From: Nitrospira sp.
GTDB lineage: Bacteria > Nitrospirota > Nitrospiria > Nitrospirales > Nitrospiraceae
Assembly (NCBI GenBank): GCA_020697375.1
Contig: JAJFBJ010000004.1
Coordinates: 1-64,000, forward strand
Direction: 5' to 3'
Length of the DNA stretch: 64,000 nt
Positions 48,197 to 57,105 of this stretch are shown here, piece by piece. A program made the position numbers and the translations under genes. How positions within the stretch are numbered: position 1 is the stretch's first letter; the number at the start of each line of letters is the position of its first letter. Below the pieces are notes generated by a model, which was given only the letters and a program-made list of their open reading frames with translations, ran no database searches and had not been told where the DNA came from.

Positions 48197-50023
48197 TCAC
48201 GATCCGGAGTCAGTGGTAATTGGCCTGAAAAATGATCGATGCCATTCGGCCAACACTACGAGCGAGAAGAGAAGCCGCTCGTTCGGATGGTCCGATGCTA
48301 TCTCTCTTTTCACGAGAATCACCGCTGCGTCCGAATCGAATTGCTTGATGCGCCGGAGATCGAAGTAGTCCCGCAGACTTCCTACTCGACGTAACCATTG
48401 CTGCAACCAATTCGCCATTGGAAGGATAAACCCCTGTTTTCTTCTCTCGGCGATATGGCGCGGAAGCAGCAGCGCCGCGACCTCCCGGAGGATGACTTTG
48501 TTTTGCCGCCCGGTCATTCGTCGAGCTTCTGGGAGCCGGATGGCCGCATCGACCAATGCCGGTGACAAGAACGGAGCTCGCCCTTCAAGGCTGTTCGCCA
48601 TCGCCATACGATCGAGCTTGACGAGTAGGTCGTCAGGCAACCACGTCAAGATATCAGCGAGAGTGGCGCGCTGGAGGAGATTTTGTGTATGCGCAAGCGA
48701 TGCACATAGTTCTTGCTCCCAAGAATCAGGCTCGTGGACAGGCGCACCGATGAGCCGCCGCCGTCCCTCTCTATCCAAGACGAGAGGAAAACCGGACGGG
48801 GTCACCGGGCATGGGTTGTCACAGAGACTCCGGAGAGAAGCGCCCCGCCGACCGACCGCCCAATCCTTGAACCGGCGCAGCCACGAACGGCGGGCTAACA
48901 TGGCGCCATAGTAATCGTATCCTGCAAACAATTCATCGGCGCCTTCTCCGGACAGCACCACCGTGACATGCCGCTTCGCTTCTCGACAAAGCCAATAGGT
49001 CGGCAACAATGCCTGATCACCAATCGGCTCATCCAAACACCCAACAACCGTGGGCAACAATTCTTGGAACGCCGCTTCGTTAAATGTGAAATGGTGGTGC
49101 GACGAGCCGATTGCGTGCGCTACTACCTCGGCATGGGCCGACTCATCATAGCGCGCATCCTTGAAACCCATCGAGAACGTGTCGATGGAGGGATGATGTT
49201 TCGCCGCAACAGCCGCGACGATCGAGCTGTCGATTCCGCCTGAAAGGAAGACTCCGACAGGAACATCCGCCACCAATCTGCTGGCTACTGCAGTCTCAAT
49301 CCGCTGCAGAAGGGTGCGGGTGTCCACATGTTCCATAGGACTCATCGCCGGGAGATAGTATCGTTCACGGCAAATCTTCAGGGACTCCAAAGACACCGTC
49401 AGCCGCTCACCCGGCAGTACACGATGTATGCCTTTCAAAATCGTCCGGCGGCCCGGGACAAAGTGAAGCGCAAGATATCGATCGACGCTTCCGATATCCA
49501 GTTCAAGATCTACCCAAGGCAACAGCGCCAATGCCTTTGTATTGGAACTGTAGGCGAACCTGGCGCCATCTGCGCTGTAGTACAGCGGCTTCTCGCCAAA
49601 ACGGTCGCGGGCCAGGTGCAGTTCCTTGCTCCTGCGATCAAGAATCGCAATGGCATACATCCCATCGAGTTTTGCAAGGAGGCCGCCTATTCCCCAATGA
49701 TCGTACCCGTGAGCCAACACTTCCGTATCGCTGTCCGTCCGAAAAACATATCCGTTGCTCGCTAATTCACAACGGAGCTCGAGATGGTTATAGATTTCCC
49801 CATTTTGAAAGGCCACCACCCCGCCATCACGGCTCAGGAGCGGCTGGCCTCCGCCCTCCACGTCGATCACCGCAAGCCGCCTCATGCCCATAAGGATATT
49901 GTCATCAGTGAATAGCCCTGAACCGTCCGGACCGCGCGCCTCCATAGTCGCCAGCAGTCGGGCCAGAAGTCGGCGTCCCTTGTGGGCATCCATGCGATCG
50001 AGAACTCCGACAATGCCGCACAT
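48197..50023 (-). CDS. asnB: AsnB-type glutamine-dependent amidotransferase
   Basis: The 608-residue protein has the asparagine synthetase layout. The glutaminase domain has catalytic Cys2 (MCGIVGVLD), and AFQNGEIYNH at 71-80 holds the acceptor pocket. The ATP pyrophosphatase motif SGGIDSS is at 261-267. Housekeeping AsnB makes asparagine, but copies inside O-antigen or exopolysaccharide loci (WbpS type) amidate sugar acids. The location here between a methyltransferase and a glycosyltransferase supports that role. It ends 171 bases before the glycosyltransferase gene. Confidence 0.9.
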   Translation of the reverse strand: MCGIVGVLDRMDAHKGRRLLARLLATMEARGPDGSGLFTDDNILMGMRRLAVIDVEGGGQPLLSRDGGVVAFQNGEIYNHLELRCELASNGYVFRTDSDTEVLAHGYDHWGIGGLLAKLDGMYAIAILDRRSKELHLARDRFGEKPLYYSADGARFAYSSNTKALALLPWVDLELDIGSVDRYLALHFVPGRRTILKGIHRVLPGERLTVSLESLKICRERYYLPAMSPMEHVDTRTLLQRIETAVASRLVADVPVGVFLSGGIDSSIVAAVAAKHHPSIDTFSMGFKDARYDESAHAEVVAHAIGSSHHHFTFNEAAFQELLPTVVGCLDEPIGDQALLPTYWLCREAKRHVTVVLSGEGADELFAGYDYYGAMLARRSWLRRFKDWAVGRRGASLRSLCDNPCPVTPSGFPLVLDREGRRRLIGAPVHEPDSWEQELCASLAHTQNLLQRATLADILTWLPDDLLVKLDRMAMANSLEGRAPFLSPALVDAAIRLPEARRMTGRQNKVILREVAALLLPRHIAERRKQGFILPMANWLQQWLRRVGSLRDYFDLRRIKQFDSDAAVILVKREIASDHPNERLLFSLVVLAEWHRSFFRPITTDSGS

Positions 50024-50042
50024 ACGAGATGCTTTCCTCTCC

Positions 50043-51110
50043 CTATCCTGATCGCCGAGCGTCCGAATCGCGCTTCTGGCAAATGAGAAATACGAAATCT
50101 GACGGTAAGGCGTCGTTCTTGATCAGGAGATCTTCCATCAGCAAAATCAGTTTCACGATGGAGTCAAAGTCCCGCTGATGACGGTTCGCGAGTTCGGATT
50201 TCAATAGAGGATGCAGCTGATGGATCAACGTACCGTTGTAGAACCGCTCATGCCGCACCTCGAAATATTTCTTCACCAGCGGATACACGTCGGCGGATCG
50301 CACCGCCTCCGATGGATCGCTATTGAGCATGCTTTCGATGGAAGGCCGCTCGAATCTGGTCCGATTTCCGTCCCTCAAATAGAAGGGGTCGATAACAGTG
50401 AGAATCTTGTTCGCAATCTCGATTTGCCGGTCAGTCCATTGAAATCGGTTGGGCCCGATGAACTCCACCACGACGAAATACCCGTTCGGCGCGAGCACAC
50501 CTGCCAGCTTTCCCAAAAGATCTTCCAGATTCGTCGTATGGTGCAACGCCCCGGTCGACAAGATCAGATCGAACGTGCCATCGAGCTCCAGCGCATTAAC
50601 ATCCCGCATCTCAAACCGATAGCGATCTCTCGGCGCTGCGATTGCTTCAAACCTTGCAACAGCCTGCTTGATTGCCCCTGCCGAGATATCCACCCCGCTG
50701 ACGAAGCCTACTCTGCCTGATTGGAAGAGCTGAATCTCATGGGCGCCGTCTCCGCAGCAAACACTCAGCGAGCGCTCGAAGGTTCGACCGGTGAAATAGT
50801 CATTTAGGAGCCACCCCAACCAATGCTTCGGGGTATCCGTCATCAAGCGATAGGTAGACTCCTCAACGATTTTGTTATTGAGCCAGTAGGAATTATCCGT
50901 CCTCATCGTCTCAAATTGTTTGCCCCAATAATCGGACACACGATGTTGATCCGTTCCCGTAAGGATGCTTGCCTGGTCGTTCACAAACCGACGGCTAAGC
51001 TTTGCGTGAAGCCATTCAAGCAGACGCAATAGACGTCTGAACGCTGCTTTGAGAGGGACTCTCAACTGCCGTTCGACGTACCAGCTTCGTATCATCGTGC
51101 CCTTGGACAA
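50043..51110 (-). CDS. Class I SAM methyltransferase
   Basis: The 355-residue protein has a class I methyltransferase core. RSLSVCCGDGAHEIQL is motif I with the SAM-binding glycines, YRFEMRDVNALELDG the acidic loop region, and DLILSTGALHHTTNLEDLLG motif IV. The N-terminal 90 residues and C-terminal part are helical. It probably methylates a sugar in the glycan. It lies 12 bases after the Trm112-like methyltransferase gene and 19 bases before asnB, so it belongs to the same operon. Confidence 0.88.
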   Translation of the reverse strand: MSKGTMIRSWYVERQLRVPLKAAFRRLLRLLEWLHAKLSRRFVNDQASILTGTDQHRVSDYWGKQFETMRTDNSYWLNNKIVEESTYRLMTDTPKHWLGWLLNDYFTGRTFERSLSVCCGDGAHEIQLFQSGRVGFVSGVDISAGAIKQAVARFEAIAAPRDRYRFEMRDVNALELDGTFDLILSTGALHHTTNLEDLLGKLAGVLAPNGYFVVVEFIGPNRFQWTDRQIEIANKILTVIDPFYLRDGNRTRFERPSIESMLNSDPSEAVRSADVYPLVKKYFEVRHERFYNGTLIHQLHPLLKSELANRHQRDFDSIVKLILLMEDLLIKNDALPSDFVFLICQKRDSDARRSG

Positions 51111-51122
51111 GGAATGTTTTGA

Positions 51123-52265
51123 TTAGAAGCGAGGCCGTCTTCCCTCGAAATAGAATCCGGCCGCCAAGGTGGTCCGTCCATATTCGCCGAGTGCTCGATC
51201 AAATTCATCCGCCCCGGCTAGCAGTTCTTTGTGCCATCTCGCAATGGTGTTGCGCCATTTTCTGGATGTGATGAACGGAGCAATCGCATTGAGTTGCATC
51301 AGCAAACTCGCCGAAGGGTTTTGGTAGCTCTTCATGCCGCACCGTATTTCCTCGAAGGGCGCCATGACCTGTCGCAAGCCGTGTTGCGTCATATTGAAGT
51401 AATGCCAGGGATCGCCATGCAGCGGCTGCATGAAGGCCGTATCGAGATGGATGATGCCGCCGGGACGAAGAATGCGGCAGAGTTCTCGCGCCGTCTGGTG
51501 CGGGTCCTGAAGGTGCTCGAAGACAGCCTGACTCACGACAGCATCAAAGGTCTGGTCTCGAAATGGCAAACGGACGCGCGTGCAGACTAGATCGGTCCAC
51601 TGATATTGGACGGCGTCGAGGTAGACGACATGAGGGCGCAGCAACTCCCTGGGAGTGTGACCGGCCCCGAAATCGAGAATGAGCCCCTCTTTGTAGCGAT
51701 CCAGAATATCAAGAACATCCGACGAATACGGATGGGTGGCCGTCCGCTCGCTCACATGCAGACAAGGCGTCCCCTGCGCATGGAGGAAATGAGGAACTCC
51801 CCCTCGGAGGTAGGCTCTCGTCGCGCATCTGGGACAGACCCACAGAGAGTCATTTCTCGAGAAAGGCGAACGGCAATCCGGACAGGAGAGGAGGTCGAAG
51901 ACGCTGAACGACCGATCCCGCTCGACGAGCGGCCGATACGAACCAACGGCGTATGTGCGCCGGAATAATTCACGTTCTTCTCTCGCTCCATCCAGAATCG
52001 CAACATCCAACTCTCGCCCCTGCTCATGCTCACCAATCAGCAGATCGCCCTGGAATCCGCTGGTGATGGCCCGTGATTGAGTTGAATACACGGTTGATAC
52101 ATCCGGACGAACACTTCCCCATGCGAGCGCGGCTTCCCGTTCCCCATTGCAAGCGACATAAAGCTGAGGCCGATTGGCGTGGTCGGGAATATACCAACCG
52201 GAAAATCGACTGATCGTGTCCAGAACAGTTCCTGCGGGTGTCTCAAGATTGAACTGCGCACTCAT
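51123..52265 (-). CDS. Methyltransferase with beta-domain and zinc ribbon
   Basis: The 380-residue protein has three parts. Residues 1-120 resemble a beta-sandwich module found at N-termini of glycan enzymes (SRFSGWYIPD, SVRPDVSTVY, SGFQGDLLIG). Residues about 125-155 are a zinc ribbon of Trm112 kind (LLSCPDCRSPF and WVCPRCATRA). Residues 180-360 are a SAM methyltransferase with LILDFGAGHTP and AVVSQAVFEHLQD. Its start overlaps the end of the large glycosyltransferase gene by 23 bases. It may recognise glycan chains through the beta-domain. Confidence 0.85.
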   Translation of the reverse strand: MSAQFNLETPAGTVLDTISRFSGWYIPDHANRPQLYVACNGEREAALAWGSVRPDVSTVYSTQSRAITSGFQGDLLIGEHEQGRELDVAILDGAREERELFRRTYAVGSYRPLVERDRSFSVFDLLSCPDCRSPFSRNDSLWVCPRCATRAYLRGGVPHFLHAQGTPCLHVSERTATHPYSSDVLDILDRYKEGLILDFGAGHTPRELLRPHVVYLDAVQYQWTDLVCTRVRLPFRDQTFDAVVSQAVFEHLQDPHQTARELCRILRPGGIIHLDTAFMQPLHGDPWHYFNMTQHGLRQVMAPFEEIRCGMKSYQNPSASLLMQLNAIAPFITSRKWRNTIARWHKELLAGADEFDRALGEYGRTTLAAGFYFEGRRPRF

Positions 52266-55200
52266 GCCCTGCCCCTCCGCCGGTCAGCCAGGCCTCAGCG
52301 AAGATGTCCCCATAGGCCTTGACCATGTCATCAAAATCATTTCCTAGAGCCAGCACGCTCGCACTTTTTGCGGCCATGCGAGACCGGAGCTCTTCATTCT
52401 GAATTAAACCTTCCAATCGTTTCGCCAACGCGTCACTGTCTCCGGGATTGTAAAAAAGCGCGTTGATCCCTTCCCTGACCTGTTCGCGAATGCCGAATAC
52501 GGGAGTGGTGAGGATAGGGAGGCCATAGGCCATCGCCTCAAGAATCACGCGCGGGTAACTCTCCAGCTTCGAGGTGCAAAGAAACAAGTCGGCGGCGCGG
52601 TAATACCGATCGGCCTGACGAGTTTCCGGCACGATATGCAACCTCGCACGTAATGAAGACGGAAGATGCTTCACCAAGGTGTGCAAGTCCGAGCTATAGT
52701 CGCCCGGCCGGTCCCCCACAATATAGCAGCGGATTCGTTCCCGAAGGTGGAGAGAAAGCTTGGGCAAGGCCTTGATCAAATCTTGCTGCCCCTTTCTGGC
52801 GCAGACCGTTCCCAGCAACAGGATCACGACCTCGCAATCACGCGCCCCGATGGCGGCTCGAGCCTGTTCTCTCGGCCATTCCCCGCAAGCCTGCCCGATA
52901 CGTGTTTTGTCCAGCCCATTCCGAACTACTGTAAAATTGTGTCGTGTGTCGAGCGCGGAATAGACGTCTCTCGTAGCATCCGCGACAAACACCACTCGGT
53001 AGGGCAGTGAGAAACAATCGTAGGCTTTTTGAATGACGCCGTCCGGCAAATAATCAAAATAGGTCTGCCAGGGCTCGCTTTCTCTTGGATTCCATACGGA
53101 AGGCAATCCAATCTGGTGTGCCGCCGCGATCGCATAAAAACTTTGCAGCGTATTGGCATAGACCAGCTCGGCACCCCAGGAGAGACACTTGGACGAAAAT
53201 GTTGTGACTGCGGCTTCATACTCCTTCAAGGTCGTCACGCCCCACAGCGGATGCCGGTCAATCGTCACCGGAATGCCATGATCCTCATAGAGTGAGCGAA
53301 GCGGACCATCCACAGGAGAAAAGACGATCGGCTGAATGACCCTCCGCTTGGCAAGCTCTCTCGTCAGCTCATACTGACTCCAGGGCGCACCCTCGCAGTT
53401 CAGATTCACGGCCGTCATGACGGTCGGAATCGGTTTTTTCCGGCTTGCCCCGATGGTTCGTGGCACCAGGTTGAAGCTTTCATCGACGAGTGAGAGGTGC
53501 GGGCTATACCATGGATCGCGCCGGCGCTTATATTTTTTCTTAAACGAAGCGATCTCATCCGGATCATCTCGGAAGCCACGTGAATAGCCTTCATAATGGA
53601 TGAGCTGAGCCTCGGGGCAATACACGCATCGATAACCCTGATCAACCAGTCGGTAGCAGTAGTCGACATCGTTGTAGGCCACCCCGAATTCGGTTTCGTT
53701 GAATCCACCCAGTTCAAGGAACCGCTTTCGTGACGTCAACATACAAGCGGCAGTGACGGCCGAATAGTCTCGGACAACGGAAGCATAGGCTAGATACCCG
53801 TGATCCCAGGAAGGGGTCAGCTTGAACGCCGGACCGGCAAGCCCGTGATACAGTCCATGGACAATGCCGGCATGCTGGATGCGGCCATCAGCGAAGATCA
53901 GTTTGGCCCCGACGGCGCCGACCCCAGACATCTGTACGTATCCGACCATCTGACTCAGCCATCGCGGTTCCTTCACCTCCGTATCGTTGTTCAAAAACAG
54001 CACAAACTCACTAGTGACACGTTGCACCGCGCGATTGTTGATGGCCGCAAAGTTAAACCGGCTCGATGGGTTGGAAATTCTGAGGATACGATGCGGGAGT
54101 GAGTGGAGATACGCCAAGGTTTCAGGATCGTCGCTCTCGTTATCGATGACCACGATATCGTAATTTTTGTAGGTAGTCCTCCGTAACGACTCGATGCATT
54201 GACGAAGGATCGAGATTTGATTTTTTGTCGGGATGAGAATCGTGACCTGAGGGCCTTCGTCCGGAAACTCATGACAATAGATCCCAAGATTTCCCTTGGC
54301 CGCGAAGTCCGGCTGCGTCACCCGCGCAGTGATGCCCCGTCGAGAAAATGCATCGACAATTGCCCGTCGTCCTGCGTCGAGACTTGCTGGTTTCGCCGCG
54401 CCACTGGACGCGGTAGATTCCGGCAAGGCTCTCCAGTGATAGAGTATTTTGGGAATGTGCCCGATCTTGGAAATTCGTTCCGTCACCCGCAAGGCTAAAT
54501 CATAATCTTGAGCTCCCTCAAACCCTACCCGCATGCCGCCACATGACTCAAAGAGCGTCCGACGCACCACGCATACATGACTCAGATACATGTAGGACAA
54601 AAGAAGCTCCGGCGACCAGTCAGGTTTGAATTGCGGGGCATAGCGACGACCGGCCACATCGATTTTGTCGTCATCGGAATAGAGGAAGTCTGTATCCGGA
54701 TGCTCGGCCAGGTGGAGCACGACTTCTCCGATCGCATCTGGAGTCAATTCATCATCATGATCGAAAAACAGAAGGAACTCGCCGGTTGCCAAAGCCGCCG
54801 CTTCATTGGTTGCCGCACTGATATTGACGTTCCGCTCCAGATACTTCACTCGGATTCGATCATCCGCACCGCTCCAATGTTCCAGCGCATCCTGCACCTC
54901 TCGGTTCGTACTGCGGTCATCCGCAATGCAGAGTTCCCATTCCTCACACACTTGCGCTTTCACCGAGGCAATGGCCCGGTCGAGAAACTTAACCGGCGGA
55001 TCGTGCACTGGCATGACGATGGAAATCTTCGGCAAGCGCCCTGCATGCTGGTCTAGGCGGAGGACCAGATCGTCGCGCATTCGCCTGTTCCACGCGTTGA
55101 CCTGAAGCCACGTTTCATAACGTGGGAGCACTTTTTCAATCATCTTCGGAACAGGCGAGGCTCGGTGGGCTAATATCTTGAACTTATAGAATGCCTTTCG

Positions 55201-55317
55201 CAGCAGATCGTAGAACTCTGAACCTCTCGGCAGACGGCCATGCCGCCTGTACCACAGAACTCCTTCCTTGAGGGAAAACCACGCAAACCGTATGGACGTC
55301 ACCAGTCGTGCTTTCAC
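52243..55317 (-). CDS. Three-module glycosyltransferase (GT2-GT2-GT4)
   Basis: The 1024-residue protein carries three transferase modules in one chain. Residues 95-320 are a GT2 domain opening with PKISIVMPVHD and with the metal motif DHDDE at 186-190. Residues 355-600 are a second GT2 domain (VTILIPTKNQ; FLNNDTEV). Residues 620-1005 are a GT4 domain with VILLLGTVCARKGQQDLIKA and ESYPRVILEAMAYGLPILTT. It should build a short repeat unit by itself. The start follows a helical N-terminus without signal peptide. It precedes the zinc-ribbon methyltransferase by a 23-base overlap. Confidence 0.92.
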   Translation of the reverse strand: MKARLVTSIRFAWFSLKEGVLWYRRHGRLPRGSEFYDLLRKAFYKFKILAHRASPVPKMIEKVLPRYETWLQVNAWNRRMRDDLVLRLDQHAGRLPKISIVMPVHDPPVKFLDRAIASVKAQVCEEWELCIADDRSTNREVQDALEHWSGADDRIRVKYLERNVNISAATNEAAALATGEFLLFFDHDDELTPDAIGEVVLHLAEHPDTDFLYSDDDKIDVAGRRYAPQFKPDWSPELLLSYMYLSHVCVVRRTLFESCGGMRVGFEGAQDYDLALRVTERISKIGHIPKILYHWRALPESTASSGAAKPASLDAGRRAIVDAFSRRGITARVTQPDFAAKGNLGIYCHEFPDEGPQVTILIPTKNQISILRQCIESLRRTTYKNYDIVVIDNESDDPETLAYLHSLPHRILRISNPSSRFNFAAINNRAVQRVTSEFVLFLNNDTEVKEPRWLSQMVGYVQMSGVGAVGAKLIFADGRIQHAGIVHGLYHGLAGPAFKLTPSWDHGYLAYASVVRDYSAVTAACMLTSRKRFLELGGFNETEFGVAYNDVDYCYRLVDQGYRCVYCPEAQLIHYEGYSRGFRDDPDEIASFKKKYKRRRDPWYSPHLSLVDESFNLVPRTIGASRKKPIPTVMTAVNLNCEGAPWSQYELTRELAKRRVIQPIVFSPVDGPLRSLYEDHGIPVTIDRHPLWGVTTLKEYEAAVTTFSSKCLSWGAELVYANTLQSFYAIAAAHQIGLPSVWNPRESEPWQTYFDYLPDGVIQKAYDCFSLPYRVVFVADATRDVYSALDTRHNFTVVRNGLDKTRIGQACGEWPREQARAAIGARDCEVVILLLGTVCARKGQQDLIKALPKLSLHLRERIRCYIVGDRPGDYSSDLHTLVKHLPSSLRARLHIVPETRQADRYYRAADLFLCTSKLESYPRVILEAMAYGLPILTTPVFGIREQVREGINALFYNPGDSDALAKRLEGLIQNEELRSRMAAKSASVLALGNDFDDMVKAYGDIFAEAWLTGGGAGHECAVQS

Positions 55318-55447
55318 GGAGTTAAATGCCTTGACTTGGGCATACGCCTACCGTATCGCCACAGCAGTTCATCATCGTACTGACCCGATAGGCAGGTCGA
55401 TATTCTGACCCGATCTATCGGCGGAAGCGATGGCTTACGTTGGACTC

Positions 55448-56374
55448 TCACTTCGAACCAGCAATGGACCGGACCAGATTAGCCACGGCACGGAGGGGTC
55501 TGGTGACTCTCCATGAATGTGAGTCCAACATGGACCCGATCGCCGCTTGCAACCCGGCCACTTCCGCCTCAAGCCCGGCGATTCTGCACTGAGCATGGTC
55601 CAGCTGATGCCGCAGCTGTTTAATTGCCGGATCCGATTCCCCGATCTGCTCGAACAGGCTGGATGAAAGCGGTGGCAAGTCGGCATCCGATGCCATGGCA
55701 ACATGGTAACAGGGACGCATCAACCCGCTCGCCCTTTGAACGGCAGAACCACTCTCCCGAAAATACTGGATAGATTCTCCAGGTCTTCCCGTCAGCAGGA
55801 GCGTAGAGGCGTAGAGCACCCGCTGCCCCAGCATGGCCACATGGGTGAAGTTCTTCTCGATCAAACGCCGAAACTCATTTGCATACAATTCCTTCACGTG
55901 ATACGCGTTCGCATGATTGGCGCGTTCCGAATATTCAAGTTTGTCGGGGCTGGAGACGATCACCATGCCGCCCGGCCGCATGACACGTTTGATTTCCGCG
56001 AGCATCGCCTCATGTTCGTCATGATGTTCAATGGTCTCGAAACTGACCACCAGATCGACCGTTCCTTCGGCGAGCGGAATGCCGGCGCAGCTGCCGACCA
56101 GAAATTCAACGTTCGGCCGCTGATATTTTGCCTTTGCATGGGCGATCGCTTCGGAAGCAATATCCACCCCGTACACACGCGCCGCCGTCTCGGCAAGAAA
56201 TGCAGAGCCGTATCCTTCGCCGCAGGCAATATCAAGCACCGTTTTGCCTGCCGCGAAATCTTTCGCCACGGCGTAACGATGTAAATGCTCCAGCGCGATC
56301 GCTCCTTCCATTTCAGGGAGGAATCGCTCGCCATTCGCCTCAAGCTCCGGCGGTAGGCTGCACATCATGTTCAC
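55448..56374 (-). CDS. Class I SAM methyltransferase with coiled-coil tail
   Basis: The 308-residue protein has a methyltransferase core with VLDIACGEGYGSAFLA as motif I, YGVDIASEAIAHA and LVVSFETIEHHDEHEAMLAE as motif IV. The C-terminal 60 residues contain a coiled coil (IKQLRHQLDHAQCRIAGLEA) and a closing helix, possibly for oligomer formation, as in WbdD-type chain terminators. It overlaps the upstream methyltransferase by four bases and lies near Wzt, so both may finish glycan chains before export. There is a 130-base gap to the large glycosyltransferase gene. Confidence 0.88.
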   Translation of the reverse strand: MNMMCSLPPELEANGERFLPEMEGAIALEHLHRYAVAKDFAAGKTVLDIACGEGYGSAFLAETAARVYGVDIASEAIAHAKAKYQRPNVEFLVGSCAGIPLAEGTVDLVVSFETIEHHDEHEAMLAEIKRVMRPGGMVIVSSPDKLEYSERANHANAYHVKELYANEFRRLIEKNFTHVAMLGQRVLYASTLLLTGRPGESIQYFRESGSAVQRASGLMRPCYHVAMASDADLPPLSSSLFEQIGESDPAIKQLRHQLDHAQCRIAGLEAEVAGLQAAIGSMLDSHSWRVTRPLRAVANLVRSIAGSK

Positions 56375-57105
56375 CGCTGGCCTCCCTTCGTATGCAACTT
56401 ACTAGACACGCCAGCGACGATCCCGATGCCTGCAGGATACCGATAGGGCACCATTCGGCAATCATCAAAACCGCTTTCCAATACATGGCACCAAACATCG
56501 GATCCAAATTCTGAATGAACCGTCAAGGCTGAGTCGGTGCAGCCCTCGCTGCCATGAACGCTGATCGGCAAACCCTTCCTCCCTCTCGTCAATCTTCCCA
56601 TGACGACAGGAACCGTAAAAATGCAGGCCCCACCGGGCCGAAGCAGTCGTCGACATTCCCGCAACCCTTGAGCCGGATCCGGAACATGTTCTAACGTATC
56701 GGAATGGATGATCAGATCGAAGGAACCGTTTCCAAAAGGCAACTCCATCATGTTGTACTCCGGGTACCGTACCAAACGGTGACCGGGAAGTTTCTCAAGT
56801 AAGCCGGTGAGTGAACCTGCTTCATTGATCTCTAGCAGGTCAAAACAGGCAGCCTCATCGACTTCCACCCATTCCCTCAATGTCGATGTCGCGCCGGTAT
56901 GCCGCAAAATCGCGCCCGCCAGAGCGATCGACCTGATATTTGACCCGCACAGAGTGCAACACGTCCCCTGCTGGACGTTAATATAATTCGCCTCGCTGTC
57001 GGACAAATTCCACTGGGCGATAAGATCGCTCCATAACACATCGTGATGCGTAAAATGGTTTTCTCCACACACCCTACAGGGCGACGGAGTCATTGGCTCT
57101 TTCAT
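56371..57105 (-). CDS. SAM methyltransferase with N-terminal cysteine motif
   Basis: The 244-residue protein has an N-terminal cysteine-rich segment (CRVCGENHF and GTCCTLCGSNIRS) and a Methyltransf_11-type domain with the LIIHSDTLEHVPDPAQGLRE motif and GGACIFTVPVVMGR. The cysteines could hold zinc. The ATG at 57105 overlaps the Wzt gene by 32 bases; a downstream ATG at 57093 is also possible. It is translationally coupled with the neighbouring methyltransferase. Substrate is presumably the exported glycan. Confidence 0.85.
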   Translation of the reverse strand: MKEPMTPSPCRVCGENHFTHHDVLWSDLIAQWNLSDSEANYINVQQGTCCTLCGSNIRSIALAGAILRHTGATSTLREWVEVDEAACFDLLEINEAGSLTGLLEKLPGHRLVRYPEYNMMELPFGNGSFDLIIHSDTLEHVPDPAQGLRECRRLLRPGGACIFTVPVVMGRLTRGRKGLPISVHGSEGCTDSALTVHSEFGSDVWCHVLESGFDDCRMVPYRYPAGIGIVAGVSSKLHTKGGQR

